NCBI RefSeq assembly: GCF_014637085.1
Contig: NZ_BMEU01000021.1
Location: 1 to 64,000, forward strand
DNA length: 64,000 bases
Reading direction: 5' to 3'
Source: Comamonas phosphati
GTDB taxonomy: Bacteria > Pseudomonadota > Gammaproteobacteria > Burkholderiales > Burkholderiaceae_C
Below, one piece after another: positions 51,075 through 60,541 of this stretch; the stretch's first letter is position 1; each line of letters opens with the position of its first letter. The notes below the pieces were generated by a model. It saw only the letters and a program-made list of their open reading frames with translations, ran no database searches and was not told the origin of the DNA. The translations under genes were made by a program, and so were the position numbers.

Positions 51075-52190
51075 TCACTGCGCGCCGGGATGCGAGACGC
51101 CCAGGATGCCGTGCAGCTTGGCGCTGGTCGTCGTGTACTGCAGCAGCGGCTTTTCGCCCTGCAGGTATTCGGCCGCGGCAAAGGCTGCCATGGCGGCCTC
51201 GTGGAAGGCGCAGAGGATCAGCTTCTTCTTGCCCGGGTAGGTCACGATGTCGCCCACGGCGTAGATGCCGGCGGCACTGGTGGCCTGGGTGGCCGGGTCC
51301 ACCACGAGCTGCTTGCGCTCTATGGCCAGGCCCCAGTCGCTGATGGGCCCCAGGCGCGGCGAGATGCCGAGGAAGACCAGCAGCATGTCGACGGAAAGCG
51401 GATGCTCGTTGCCTTCGCCGTCCATCCATTGCACGGCGCTGAGCTGGCCGGCGGCGTGCCGGGCCTCGGTGATCTGGCCGATCACGACCTCGATGGCGCC
51501 GCTGTCGCGCAACTGCTGCAAACGGGCCAGTTGCCCGGGTTCGGCCTGGAAGGCATCGCGCCGGTGCATGAGATAGGTCTTGGCGGCTCCTGCTCCCGTA
51601 TTCGCGCCGCACGACAGCGGGCTGGCGCAGGCGATGGCGGCGCTCACGGCCTCTTCGTCGCCGCCGTAGACCAGCACGCTGCGGCCGATGGCCATGTCCA
51701 GCTGCAGCGGGTGATAGTGCAGCTGATTTGGCCGCAGGTCGTCGACGCCGGGCACCTTGAGCGCCTTGGGCACGAAGGCGCCGACACCGGCCGCGATGAA
51801 GATGCTGCGCGCGGCAAACGCGGTGCCTGCCGTGGTCTGCGCCAGCCAGCGGCCGTCTTCGCGCTGCCGCAGCGATTCGATCTGCTGGGACAGGTGGCGC
51901 GGCACCTGCATGGGGGCGATCTGGCGGTCCAGCAACTGCGCCAGCTCGGTGCCCGTGCAGACGGGAATGCCGGGAATGTCGTAGATCGGCTTGTGGCCGT
52001 ACAGCTGCGCGCACTGGCCGCCGACGTGGGGGAGTGCGTCGACCAGATGGGATGCAATCCCTTGCAGGCCGAGCTGGAAGGCCTGGAACAGCCCCGCGGG
52101 GCCGGCTCCGATGATCAGGGCATCGGTTTCAATGGGAGAAACAGCGGAGGTGTGTCCGGTGGAGGACTCCGGGGCTTGGGTGGCGCTCAT
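51075..52190 (-). CDS. Ferredoxin--NADP+ reductase, thioredoxin-reductase-like
   Basis: The 371-residue flavoprotein has an FAD-binding GxGxxG ([22 protein letters not shown], about 24-45), an NADPH-binding part with [14 protein letters not shown] (about 172) and a C-terminal FAD contact ([29 protein letters not shown], about 308). It lacks the CxxC of thioredoxin reductase, which places it in the TrxR-like ferredoxin reductase group. The 7Fe ferredoxin gene lies 36 nt upstream on the same strand, its likely partner. Confidence 0.88.
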   Translation of the reverse strand: MSATQAPESSTGHTSAVSPIETDALIIGAGPAGLFQAFQLGLQGIASHLVDALPHVGGQCAQLYGHKPIYDIPGIPVCTGTELAQLLDRQIAPMQVPRHLSQQIESLRQREDGRWLAQTTAGTAFAARSIFIAAGVGAFVPKALKVPGVDDLRPNQLHYHPLQLDMAIGRSVLVYGGDEEAVSAAIACASPLSCGANTGAGAAKTYLMHRRDAFQAEPGQLARLQQLRDSGAIEVVIGQITEARHAAGQLSAVQWMDGEGNEHPLSVDMLLVFLGISPRLGPISDWGLAIERKQLVVDPATQATSAAGIYAVGDIVTYPGKKKLILCAFHEAAMAAFAAAEYLQGEKPLLQYTTTSAKLHGILGVSHPGAQ

Positions 52191-52226
52191 GCCGGCAAGC
52201 GTAGCGCAGACAGCCCCGGCCGCGGC

Positions 52227-52556
52227 TTAGCGCTCGAGCAAATCCATTTTGTTCGGCTTGCCATTCCACTCGTCGGCGTCGGGCAGCGAAGCCTTGCGCT
52301 TGGTGATGCTCTTCCAGCCCTTGGCCTGGGCCAGCTCGGCGTTGAGCTTGATGAAGGCCAGCTGATCGGCCGGTACGTCTTCCTCGGCAAAGATGGCATT
52401 GGCGGGGCACTCGGGAATGCACACGGCGCAGTCAATGCACTCATCGGGATCGATGGTCAGGAAGTTGGGACCTTCGCGGAAGCAGTCCACGGGACAAACA
52501 TCCACGCAATCGGTGTATTTGCACTTGATGCAGTTTTCGGTGACGACGTGAGTCAT
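52227..52556 (-). CDS. fdxA: 7Fe ferredoxin
   Basis: The 109-residue protein carries one [3Fe-4S] and one [4Fe-4S] cluster: [18 protein letters not shown] (from residue 9) and [12 protein letters not shown] (from about 39). I start at MTHVVTENC (52556), the family start; 28 more codons upstream lack conserved character. It is the electron carrier for the reductase downstream and possibly for the sulfite reductase upstream, since no flavoprotein partner (CysJ) is encoded in the window. Confidence 0.94.
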   Translation of the reverse strand: MTHVVTENCIKCKYTDCVDVCPVDCFREGPNFLTIDPDECIDCAVCIPECPANAIFAEEDVPADQLAFIKLNAELAQAKGWKSITKRKASLPDADEWNGKPNKMDLLER

Positions 52557-52721
52557 TTGGGTTCTTTTTATAAGAAGAGGATCGGTGAAACCCTGTAATT
52601 CTAGGATTTTTCCCGCGCAATGCCAGGACGGGCCGCACAAAGCTGCCTGGCACGACCCGGTTTCATTGATCCAGGTCGTGCCTGCAAGGCGTTCCGGCGC
52701 GCTGTTTCAGCGTATCGGCAA

Positions 52722-54101
52722 TCAGTTCACCAGCGCGGCGCCGGCCGTGGCGTGGCTGGCCGTATCCACGAGGATGAGCGAGCCCAGCTGGCGGGCCTTG
52801 GCGAACGGCGCGGCGGGAATGGCTTCCTGCAGCACCAGCTCCACCTGGCCGATGGCGTTGGCTTCGAGCTGCTCGGCCGCTTCCTGTTCCAGGGTGTTGA
52901 TGTTCAGGCGGTGCTGCACGCGGCGTGCCTTGGCCTTGACCCAGCGGTGGCCGTGCAGCGCCCAGTACACGCGGCCGGGCACCAGGGGCTCGTTGTCCAT
53001 CCAGGCCACGGTGACGGTCAGCTCGCGGCTGGCGGGCCAGGGGCTTTGCACAGCGGGCGTGTCGAAATCATCCTCGGCGATCTGGGCTGCCACGGGCGCG
53101 GCCACGATCCAGTCGCCGCGCGAGACGTCCACCTCGCGGTCCAGCGTGATGCCGGCCGACAGGCCCGCGTGCACCGACTTGGGCACGCGGGCATGGTCGA
53201 TGACCTGGGCCACCGTGGCCAACTGGCCACTGGGCAGGATCTGCACCTGGGCGCCGACCTGTGCCAGGCCTGCGGCCACGCGGCCCCAGAACACGCGGCG
53301 GCCCTGGGAAGTGTCGGCCGAGGAGGAGAATTTCTCCACCCATTGCACGGGGAAGGCCAGCGGCAGCGCCACGTCGGCCGGGGTGTTGGGCAGCCCTTCC
53401 AGCAGTTGCAGCAGGCTGGGACCTTCATAGCCGGCCCAGCCGGCCTGGGCGTTGACCACGTTGAAGCCCTTGAGTGCCGACACGGGCACGGTGGCTGCCA
53501 CCTGGATGCCGGCCGACTGCGCGAACTGGCGCAGCGCGGCGCTGATGTGGGCAAAGGCCAGGGCCGGGTCGGCCACGGCGTCGAGCTTGTTCACGGCGAA
53601 CACCAGCGAATGCACGCGCAGCAGGTGCACCAGCAGGCTGTGGCGGCGCGTCTGCGGCAGCAGTTGCAGCTCGGGGTTCTGCCAGTCGAGCTTGGTGGCG
53701 TCCACCAGCACCACGGCGGCGTCGGCGCTCGATGCGGCCGTGACCATGTTGCGGGTGTACTGCTCATGGCCCGGCGCGTCGCCGATGATGAACTTGCGCT
53801 GCTCGGTGGCGAAATAGCGGTAGGCCACGTCGATGGTGATGCCTTGCTCGCGCTCGGCCGAGAGGCCGTCGGTCAGCAGGGCCAGGTCGGTCTCGCCCGA
53901 CTTGGTCACGCCGGCCAGGTGGTCCTGCAGCACGGCCTTGGTGTCCACCAGCAGGCGGCCGATCAGCGTGCTCTTGCCGTCGTCCACCGAGCCGCAGGTG
54001 ATGAAGCGCAGCGCCGAGGCATGGTCGGAATTTGGGTGAGATTGGCCTGCAGCGCCTGATGTGATTGCGCCAGTAGCTACGGAATTAATAGTTTGAGTCA
54101 T
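52722..54101 (-). CDS. cysN: Sulfate adenylyltransferase large (GTPase) subunit
   Basis: With CysD it makes adenosine 5'-phosphosulfate from sulfate and ATP, driven by GTP hydrolysis. The 459-residue protein has GTPase motifs GSVDDGKST (about 35), DAPGHEQYTRN (about 112) and NKLD (about 170), then EF-Tu-like domains. No APS kinase (CysC) domain is fused at the C terminus. I start at MTQTINSV; a GTG eight codons earlier is possible. It is separated from cysD by a dispersed repeat. Confidence 0.94.
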   Translation of the reverse strand: MTQTINSVATGAITSGAAGQSHPNSDHASALRFITCGSVDDGKSTLIGRLLVDTKAVLQDHLAGVTKSGETDLALLTDGLSAEREQGITIDVAYRYFATEQRKFIIGDAPGHEQYTRNMVTAASSADAAVVLVDATKLDWQNPELQLLPQTRRHSLLVHLLRVHSLVFAVNKLDAVADPALAFAHISAALRQFAQSAGIQVAATVPVSALKGFNVVNAQAGWAGYEGPSLLQLLEGLPNTPADVALPLAFPVQWVEKFSSSADTSQGRRVFWGRVAAGLAQVGAQVQILPSGQLATVAQVIDHARVPKSVHAGLSAGITLDREVDVSRGDWIVAAPVAAQIAEDDFDTPAVQSPWPASRELTVTVAWMDNEPLVPGRVYWALHGHRWVKAKARRVQHRLNINTLEQEAAEQLEANAIGQVELVLQEAIPAAPFAKARQLGSLILVDTASHATAGAALVN

Positions 54102-54140
54102 CGCATTCTTTCTGTGATCAAGCACGTCCTATCCATATCA

Positions 54141-54234
54141 GGGACGCCGAGCAAGAGCCGCCTCGCGGCGATGGCGTCGTCCCCCTCCCGCGAAGCGAGA
54201 GAGGGGGAAGCGGCGTAGCCGCTCAGGGGGAGCC
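54141..54234 (-). repeat. Dispersed GC-rich intergenic repeat, copy 2
   Basis: On the minus strand it follows the cysD stop: CTTCCCCCTCTCTCGC...GGGAGGGGGACGACGCC...CGCCGCGAGGCGGC. Same family as 19948-20010 and 55205-55302. Confidence 0.75.
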
Positions 54235-55167
54235 TTAGAAGTAACCGTCCTTCTTGCGCTTTTCCATGGAGGCTTCGCTGGTCTTGTCGTCCATGCGGGT
54301 GGCGCCACGCTCGCTGACCTCGGCGGCCAGGGTTTCGATCACGATGTCATCGGCGGTTGCGGCGTCGCTTTCCACCGGGCAGGTGCAGGTGATGTCGCCC
54401 ACGGTGCGAAAGCGCACGTCGCGCAGCACGACCTGCTCGCCGTCGCGCGGCGGGGTCAGGTGGGTGACGGGGACCAGCAGGCCCCTGCGCTCCACCACTT
54501 CGCGCTGGTGGGTGTAGTAGATGCTGGGCAGGGCGATGTTCTCGCGGGCGATGTACTGCCACACGTCCAGCTCGGTCCAGTTGCTGATGGGGAACACGCG
54601 GAAGTGCTCGCCCGGCGCGATGCGGGTGTTGAACAGCGTCCACAGTTCAGGGCGCTGGGCCTTGGGCTGCCATTGGCCGAAGCTGTCGCGGTGGGAAAAG
54701 ATGCGCTCCTTGGCGCGGGCCTTTTCCTCGTCGCGGCGGGCGCCGCCGATCAGCGCGTCGAAGCGGAATTCCTCGATGGCTTCCAGCAGGGTCACCGACT
54801 GGTGCACGTTGCGCGATTCGCCAGGGTGGGCCAGGCGCACCGTGCCGCGGGCCATGGAGTCCTCCACGCTGCGCACGATGAGCTCGGCGCCCAGCTCCTT
54901 GGCGCGCTGGTCGCGGAAGTCGGTCACTTCGGGGAAGTTGTGGCCGGTGTCGATCATCAAGAGCGGGTAGGGGATACGGCCGGCACCAAACGCCTTTTCA
55001 GCGCACTTGAGCATGACCAGCGAGTCCTTGCCGCCCGAAAACAGCAGGGCGGGGCGCTCGAAGGCGGCGGCCACTTCGCGCAGGATGAAGATGGTTTCTT
55101 CTTCCAGTGCGTCCAGGTGGCTGTTGCTGAGGTGAGTCAGAACGGAAGTGTCAACACGGGCATTCAT
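54235..55167 (-). CDS. cysD: Sulfate adenylyltransferase small subunit
   Basis: The 310-residue catalytic subunit belongs to the PP-loop ATP pyrophosphatase family: LLFSGGKDSLVMLKCAEKAF (about 41-60), IDTGHNFPEV (about 75), RVFPISNWTELDVWQYIARE (about 208) and the late CTCPVES. It adenylates sulfate in the CysDN complex. I start at MNARVDTSVL; four codons upstream (MEKQ) are optional. It is the fifth gene of the sulfur cluster, followed by cysN. Confidence 0.95.
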   Translation of the reverse strand: MNARVDTSVLTHLSNSHLDALEEETIFILREVAAAFERPALLFSGGKDSLVMLKCAEKAFGAGRIPYPLLMIDTGHNFPEVTDFRDQRAKELGAELIVRSVEDSMARGTVRLAHPGESRNVHQSVTLLEAIEEFRFDALIGGARRDEEKARAKERIFSHRDSFGQWQPKAQRPELWTLFNTRIAPGEHFRVFPISNWTELDVWQYIARENIALPSIYYTHQREVVERRGLLVPVTHLTPPRDGEQVVLRDVRFRTVGDITCTCPVESDAATADDIVIETLAAEVSERGATRMDDKTSEASMEKRKKDGYF

Positions 55168-55204
55168 TTGTTTTTCCAATGCTTTTAAAACTGGCGCGCT
55201 CCAA

Positions 55205-55302
55205 GCGAGGGCAGCCGCGCAAGGGCCGCCCCGCCGCGCTGGCTGCGTCCCCCTCCCGCGTAGCGAGAGAGGGGGAAGACGCGAAGCGGCTCAGGGGGGG
55301 TC
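55205..55302 (-). repeat. Dispersed GC-rich intergenic repeat, copy 3
   Basis: On the minus strand, directly after the cysH stop: CTTCCCCCTCTCTCGC...GCGGGAGGGGGACG...GGCGGCCCTTGC. Closely related to copy 2. Confidence 0.75.
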
Positions 55303-55305
55303 ATC

Positions 55306-55929
55306 TCAATGCGCGAGGTGCAGCCCGCATTCGCGCTGCTCTTCGCCCTTGGTCGGGTCCACGTAGTCGAAGTTGTTCGGCAGGCCGTGCTTTTCACAGT
55401 ATTCGTACAGATCCTTGGACGACCAGTGCAACAGCGGCGCCACCTTGATGAGGCCGTCCGGGTTGATGCTCACGGGCTCCATCTGGGCGCGCACGGCGCT
55501 GTCGGTGGCGCGCAGCGCCGTGAACCAGACCTGGGGCACGGTCTCGCGCAGCGCACGGGTGAAGGGTTCGAGCTTCACCTCTTCGGTGAAAGCGGCATGG
55601 CGCGGATCGTCGAGCGCGGGCGTGGGGCCTTCGACGGCCTCGCGGTGAGCGCGCGAACGCAGGGGCAGGTAGATGCGCAGGTTCAGGCCGAGCTGCTGGG
55701 TCACCTCGTCGGCGAACTGGTAGGTGGCCTCGGTGTTGTAGCCGTTGTCCATCCAGATGACGGGCACATCGGGCAGCACGTGCGTGACCATGTGCAGGAT
55801 CACGGCTTCGAACGGGCGGAAGTTGGTGGTGACGATGGAACGCTGGCCCAGGCCCAGGGCCCAGTTCACCAGAGCGGGTGCGTCATGGCCGAGTTCGGCA
55901 TTGATGCGGGCAAGGTCGAGCTGGCTCAT
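55306..55929 (-). CDS. cysH: Phosphoadenylyl/adenylyl-sulfate reductase
   Basis: It reduces activated sulfate to sulfite with thioredoxin. The 207-residue protein has the PP-loop-derived N part (SIVTTNFRPFEAVILHM), WMDNGYNTEATY, and the C-terminal catalytic ECGLH. It has no CC...CxxC set, so no [4Fe-4S] cluster is expected; that favours PAPS as substrate, yet no APS kinase is in this cluster. The start ATG overlaps the stop of the DUF934 gene, so the two are coupled. Confidence 0.92.
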   Translation of the reverse strand: MSQLDLARINAELGHDAPALVNWALGLGQRSIVTTNFRPFEAVILHMVTHVLPDVPVIWMDNGYNTEATYQFADEVTQQLGLNLRIYLPLRSRAHREAVEGPTPALDDPRHAAFTEEVKLEPFTRALRETVPQVWFTALRATDSAVRAQMEPVSINPDGLIKVAPLLHWSSKDLYEYCEKHGLPNNFDYVDPTKGEEQRECGLHLAH

Positions 55930-56333
55930 GCGGCCTCCCGGGCGGAATCGCGTGCAAAGAGGGGGCGGGGCTGCAGCGCATCGCCCTGGTAGAAGGCGTT
56001 GTAGCGCGCGAACTGGCGCTCGGCGGCGGCCAGGTTCTGGCCCTCGGCCAGCACGGCGCTGGTGAAGCCGCTGCGGGCCATCTGCACGAGCTGGTCGATC
56101 AGCACGTCGCCCGTGGCGCGGATGTCGCCGGTGAAGCCGTAGCGGCGGCGCAGCAGCACGGCCTGGCTGAAGGCGCGGCCGTCGGTGAACTTCGGGAAGG
56201 TGAGCTCGACGCGTTCCACGCCCTGCAGGGCGCCGCCGGCCGCGATCTCGGCGAGTTCGGCGTCATTGGCGATCTGCAGCGTCTTCGGGTCGTTGTCGCT
56301 GGCGGGTACAGCGTTGGCAGCAATGATGTTCAT
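55926..56333 (-). CDS. DUF934 protein of the sulfate assimilation cluster
   Basis: The 135-residue protein (MNIIAANAVPASDNDP...) has the family core VELTFPKFTDGRAFSQAVLLRRRYGFTGDIRATGDVLIDQLVQMARSGF. DUF934 proteins occur almost only beside cysI and cysH in proteobacteria and are thought to help sulfite reduction, but the mechanism is unknown. It is easily missed because a longer antisense-type frame covers it. The start is the ATG at 56331-56333, 27 nt after cysI. Confidence 0.9.
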   Translation of the reverse strand: MNIIAANAVPASDNDPKTLQIANDAELAEIAAGGALQGVERVELTFPKFTDGRAFSQAVLLRRRYGFTGDIRATGDVLIDQLVQMARSGFTSAVLAEGQNLAAAERQFARYNAFYQGDALQPRPLFARDSAREAA

Positions 56334-56359
56334 GGCGTTTTTCTCGTGGTGCAGCTGCG

Positions 56360-58147
56360 TTATTCGGCGATGGCTTCTTCGGCCTTGGGGTGGCGGGCGG
56401 CATTGGCGGCGGCCTTGAACGGGTCGTGGCCGATGCGGCGCAGCGCGTCGATGAAGAACTCGCCGGGCTTGCGCAGTTCGCGGAAGGTGGAGAGCACGGC
56501 CTCGATGACGTCGGGCACTTCGGCGGCCGAGAACGAGGGGCCCACGGCCTTGCCGGCGATGGCCGGGCCCGAGAGCGCAGAGCCGTCGGCGCCGCCCAGC
56601 GTGATCTGGTACCACTCCTTGCCGTCCTTGTCGACGCCCAGGATGCCGATGTTGCCGCTGTGGTGGTGGCCGCAGGAGTTGATGCAGCCGCTCATGTGCA
56701 GGTCGATGGGGCCGAGGTCGAACACCTCGTCCAGGTCCTGGTAGCGCTCGGTCAGCGCCGCCGCGATGGGCAGCGAGCGGGCGTTGGCCAGCGAGCAGAA
56801 GTCGCCGCCGGGGCAGGCGATCATGTCGGTCAGCAGGCCGATGTTGGGCTGGGCCAGGCCCAGACCGCGGGCCGCTTGGTACAGCGCGGGCAGGTCGGAT
56901 TCGAAGACCCAGGGCAGCATCAGGTTCTGGTCGTGCGTCAGGCGCGCTTCGCCGGCCGAGAACTGCTCGGCCAGCTGGGCCAGGGCGGCGATGGTGTCGG
57001 CATCGGCGTCGCCGGGCGCAAAGCCCACGCGCTTGAACGACAGCGTGACGGCGCGCATGCCGGGCAGGCGGTGGCCGCGCACGTTCTGCTGAATCCAGCG
57101 CTGGTAGAGCTGACCGTCCGTCTTGACGCTGGAGGGCTGGTTGGCGGGCTTGAGTTCGGGTACCACGAAGTTGGCGCTCACGCGGTCCAGCTCGGCCTGG
57201 GTGATGGTGTGCGGGGCGCCGTCCTGCTCCACGATGGCCTTGTATTCGGCTTCCACGGCGTCGATGAACTTCTGGCCTTCGCTCTTCACGAGGATCTTGA
57301 TGCGGGCCTTCCACTTGTTGTCGCGGCGGCCGTAGCCGTTGTAGACGCGCACCACGGCCTCGATGTAGTTGAGCAACTGGTCCCAGGGCAGGAACTCGCG
57401 CACCACGGAGCCGATCACGGGCGTGCGGCCCATGCCGCCGCCGACCTTGACCGTGAAGCCCACGGCGCCGTCGTCGGCGCGGCGCGCCTGGACGCCGATG
57501 TCATACCAGCCGGTGGCGGCGCGGTCTTCCTCGGCGCCGTTGAAGGCGATCTTGAACTTGCGCGGCAGGAAGGCGAATTCGGGGTGCAGCGTGCTCCACT
57601 GGCGCAGGATTTCGGCGAAGGGGCGCGTGTCGACGATGCCGTCTTCGGCAATGCCTTCATAGGCTTCGCTGGTGATGTTGCGGATGGTGTTGCCGCTGGT
57701 CTGGATGCCGTGCATGTGCACGCTGGCCAGCAGGTCCATCACGTCGGCGGCCTTGGTGATGGGAATCCAGTTGAACTGCACGTTGGTGCGCGTCGTGAAG
57801 TGGCCGTAGCCGTACTTCAGCGGCGCGGCGGCCAGCGTCAGGCCGGGCTGGGCCGCCTGCAGCTGGTCCTGTGTGGCCTGGGCATGGGCCAGCAGCTCGG
57901 GTGTGGGCTTGTCGTACTCGCGGGCGATGCGCGCCAGCATGCGCAGCTGGGTGCTGCTGATTTCACCGTAGGGCACGGCAATACGGGCCATGGGTGCGTA
58001 GCGCTGGATGTACCAGCCGTTTTGCAGGCGCAGGGGCAGCAGCTGCTCATCGGTCAGCTCGCCGCGCTGCCAGCGTTCGAGCTGGTCGCGGAACTGCTGG
58101 GCGCGGAGCTTGACGAATTGTTGGTCGAATTCTGTGTATTGGTACAT
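56360..58147 (-). CDS. cysI: Sulfite/nitrite reductase hemoprotein
   Basis: The 595-residue siroheme [4Fe-4S] enzyme reduces sulfite to sulfide. Seen are FTTRTNVQFNWI near residue 118 and the cluster/siroheme ligands ACPGGDFC (about 445) and SGCINSCGHHHSGNIG (about 486-501). Its own N-terminal half is the usual duplicated ferredoxin-like repeat. No cysJ flavoprotein is present, so electrons may come from ferredoxin. It starts the run cysI-DUF934-cysH, with a TSUP transporter gene just upstream. Confidence 0.94.
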   Translation of the reverse strand: MYQYTEFDQQFVKLRAQQFRDQLERWQRGELTDEQLLPLRLQNGWYIQRYAPMARIAVPYGEISSTQLRMLARIAREYDKPTPELLAHAQATQDQLQAAQPGLTLAAAPLKYGYGHFTTRTNVQFNWIPITKAADVMDLLASVHMHGIQTSGNTIRNITSEAYEGIAEDGIVDTRPFAEILRQWSTLHPEFAFLPRKFKIAFNGAEEDRAATGWYDIGVQARRADDGAVGFTVKVGGGMGRTPVIGSVVREFLPWDQLLNYIEAVVRVYNGYGRRDNKWKARIKILVKSEGQKFIDAVEAEYKAIVEQDGAPHTITQAELDRVSANFVVPELKPANQPSSVKTDGQLYQRWIQQNVRGHRLPGMRAVTLSFKRVGFAPGDADADTIAALAQLAEQFSAGEARLTHDQNLMLPWVFESDLPALYQAARGLGLAQPNIGLLTDMIACPGGDFCSLANARSLPIAAALTERYQDLDEVFDLGPIDLHMSGCINSCGHHHSGNIGILGVDKDGKEWYQITLGGADGSALSGPAIAGKAVGPSFSAAEVPDVIEAVLSTFRELRKPGEFFIDALRRIGHDPFKAAANAARHPKAEEAIAE

Positions 58148-58154
58148 GGTGGAG

Positions 58155-58958
58155 TCAGATCAAAACCAGTTTGGCGCCCGCCCAGGCGAGCAGCACGGAA
58201 AGAAGCGAACGGATCAGGCGCTCCGGCGTGCGGGTGACCAGGCGCGAACCCAGCCAGATGCCGGGCAGCGAGCCGGCCAGCAACTGCGCCAGCAGCGGCC
58301 AGTCGACGGAACCCAGCGTGGCGTGGCCCAGGCCTGCCAGCAGCGTCAGCGGCACGGCGTAGGCGATGTCGGCGCCGATGATGCGCGGCAGCGGCAGCAG
58401 CGGATAGACCAGCAGCAGCACGGTGACACCGATGGCGCCGGCGCCGACCGAGGTGAAGGTGACCAGCGTGCCGATCACGGCACCCAGCAGCACGGGCAGG
58501 CTCCAGTGGCGCGGGCGGGCGGCTTGGGCGCCGCTGCCGGCGCGCCGGCTCTGATCCTCGCTCTGGTGCTTCTCGGAGAACACCACCACCTTGTACAGCG
58601 TGGCGGTGGCCGTGAGCAGCAGGGCCAGGCCCAGCGTGGTGGTCATGAGGTGCTGGGCCTGCGCGCTGGCCGGGCCCAGTTCCCTGAGCGCCCACAGCGC
58701 CAGCAGCGCGGCCGGGATGCTGCCCAGGCACAGCTGGCCGACCACGCGCCAGGGCACCAGGCGCTGGCGGGCCAGGCTGACGGTGCCGCCCATCTTGGTG
58801 AAGGCCGCGAACAGCAGGTCGGTGCCGACGGCCAGGTAGGGCTTGACACCGAAGACGAAGATGAGCATGGGCGTCATCAGTGAGCCGCCGCCCACGCCCG
58901 TGAGGCCGACGACCAGGCCCACGAAAAAACCAGCGAAGATGAACGCGAAATCGTGCAT
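58155..58958 (-). CDS. TauE/SafE (TSUP) sulfur-anion transporter
   Basis: The 267-residue membrane protein has eight or so helices and the family start FAGFFVGLVVGLTGVGGGSLMTPMLIF (about 7-33). The repeated half has VTFTSVGAGAIGVTVLLL (about 165). A charged, probably cytoplasmic loop (SEKHQSEDQSRRAGSGAQAARP) lies between the halves. Proteins of this family move sulfite, sulfate or organosulfonates. It is the first gene of the sulfur cluster, 7 nt before cysI, so sulfate uptake or sulfite export is the likely role. Confidence 0.88.
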   Translation of the reverse strand: MHDFAFIFAGFFVGLVVGLTGVGGGSLMTPMLIFVFGVKPYLAVGTDLLFAAFTKMGGTVSLARQRLVPWRVVGQLCLGSIPAALLALWALRELGPASAQAQHLMTTTLGLALLLTATATLYKVVVFSEKHQSEDQSRRAGSGAQAARPRHWSLPVLLGAVIGTLVTFTSVGAGAIGVTVLLLVYPLLPLPRIIGADIAYAVPLTLLAGLGHATLGSVDWPLLAQLLAGSLPGIWLGSRLVTRTPERLIRSLLSVLLAWAGAKLVLI

Positions 58959-58974
58959 GGGGCGAACTTTAGAG

Positions 58975-59015
58975 TGACCCCTTATAAAAACAAACGATTA
59001 TTTTGTCCTGCATAT
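58975..59015 (-). promoter_or_regulatory. AT-rich promoter region of the sulfur cluster
   Basis: Read on the minus strand, AAAATAATCGTTTGTTTTTATAA lies just before the TSUP gene in otherwise GC-rich DNA. LysR-type CysB sites are AT-rich like this; the call is inferred from position. Confidence 0.4.
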
Positions 59016-59215
59016 ATATCTAAAAATGCATGTGCTGCTGGCTGCATACGCCTTTCGCTCCCCCTGCCCGGGCCGTGTTTCGGCACGGCGGCGCCATTTC
59101 CTAGGAGGGCGCTTGCGTATGACAATGCGTGGTGGCGCCTGGGTTTTCATAGAATCGAGGCTTGTTCAATGACCGAGGCGCCAGCAAACCCATCGGATAA
59201 CGCGGGTGCCTGACT

Positions 59216-60541
59216 ATGGAAATAGCCCTTCTTTTCGCCCTGATCTGCCTGAACGGCGTCTTTGCTATGTCGGAAATCGCGCTGGTGACCGCGCGCAAGA
59301 CCCGGATGCAAAAGCTGGTGGATGAGGGCGATAGCGGCGCAGCCGCGGCCGTGAAGCTGGGCGAGGACCCGACCCGTTTCCTCTCCACCATCCAGATCGG
59401 CATCACCTCCATCGGCGTGCTCAACGGTATCGTCGGCGAAGCGGCCCTGGCAGGCCCCTTGCGGGAGTGGATGATCACCAAGGGCCTGGACCCCCAATAC
59501 GCGGGCTATCTCTCCACGGGTCTGATCGTGGTGTTCATCACCTATTTCTCCATCGTGGTGGGCGAACTGGTGCCCAAGCGTCTGGGCCAGACCCATCCGG
59601 AGGCGCTGGCGCGCCTGATTTCGCGCCCCATCAACTTCCTGGCGCTGGCCACCAAGCCCTTTGTCTGGCTGCTGTCGGCCTCCACGCGCGGCCTGCTCAA
59701 GCTGTTGGGCGTGAAGGAGAACAGCGGCAATGCCGTGACCGAAGAGGAAATCCACGCCATGCTGGTGGAAGGCCGCACGGCCGGCGTGATCGAGTCCCAG
59801 GAGCACACCATGGTGCGCAACGTGTTCCGCCTGGACGACCGCCAGATCGGCTCGCTCATGGTGCCGCGCAGCGACGTGGTGTGCCTGGACATAGACGACA
59901 GCTTCGAGACCAATCTGCGGCGCATAGAGCAGGCCGACCATGCGCGTTTTCCGGTGATCCGCGGCGACATGAACAATATCGTGGGCGTGCTCAATCCGCG
60001 CCAGTGGCTGGCCGGCACCGTGCTTTCGTCCGGCGGCAGCCGCGAGCTCAAGGACCAGCCGCTGCAGGCCGCGCTGTATGTGCCCGAGACCATCACCGGC
60101 ATGGAGCTGCTGGACAACTTCCGCACCTCGGACGTGCACATGGCCTTCGTCATCGACGAGTACGGCGAGGTGCAGGGCATCGTCACGCTCAAGGACCTGA
60201 TCGAAGCCATCACGGGTGAATTCCAGCCGCGCGACCTGGATTCGAGCTGGGCGGTGCAGCGCGAGGACGGCAGCTGGCTGCTCGACGGCCACATTCCCGT
60301 GCCCGAGCTCAAGGACCACCTGGGCCTGGACGCGGTGCCCGAGGAAGAGCGCGGCCGCTACCAGACCCTGAGCGGCATGATCATGTTCCTGCTGGGCCGC
60401 ATGCCCAGCGAAGCCGATGTCGTGGAATGGGAAGACTGGCGCTTCGAGGTGGTGGACATGGACGGCAAGACCCTGGACAAGGTGCTGGCCAGCCGCATCG
60501 TGGTGCCCGAGACGGCGCAGCTGCCGTTTGGCGGCAAGTAA
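59216..60541 (+). CDS. DUF21/CBS/CorC-HlyC membrane protein
   Basis: The 441-residue protein has a DUF21 membrane domain (about 1-190; FAMSEIALVTARKTR near 16 and VVGELVPKRLGQTHPEALA near 113), a CBS pair (about 215-345; MVPRSDVVCLD, FVIDEYGEVQGIVTLKDLIEAITGEF) and a C-terminal CorC_HlyC domain (about 360-435). This is the layout of CNNM-like Mg/Co efflux proteins, often mislabelled hemolysins. It stands alone on its strand, divergent from the sulfur cluster. Confidence 0.92.
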   Translation: MEIALLFALICLNGVFAMSEIALVTARKTRMQKLVDEGDSGAAAAVKLGEDPTRFLSTIQIGITSIGVLNGIVGEAALAGPLREWMITKGLDPQYAGYLSTGLIVVFITYFSIVVGELVPKRLGQTHPEALARLISRPINFLALATKPFVWLLSASTRGLLKLLGVKENSGNAVTEEEIHAMLVEGRTAGVIESQEHTMVRNVFRLDDRQIGSLMVPRSDVVCLDIDDSFETNLRRIEQADHARFPVIRGDMNNIVGVLNPRQWLAGTVLSSGGSRELKDQPLQAALYVPETITGMELLDNFRTSDVHMAFVIDEYGEVQGIVTLKDLIEAITGEFQPRDLDSSWAVQREDGSWLLDGHIPVPELKDHLGLDAVPEEERGRYQTLSGMIMFLLGRMPSEADVVEWEDWRFEVVDMDGKTLDKVLASRIVVPETAQLPFGGK

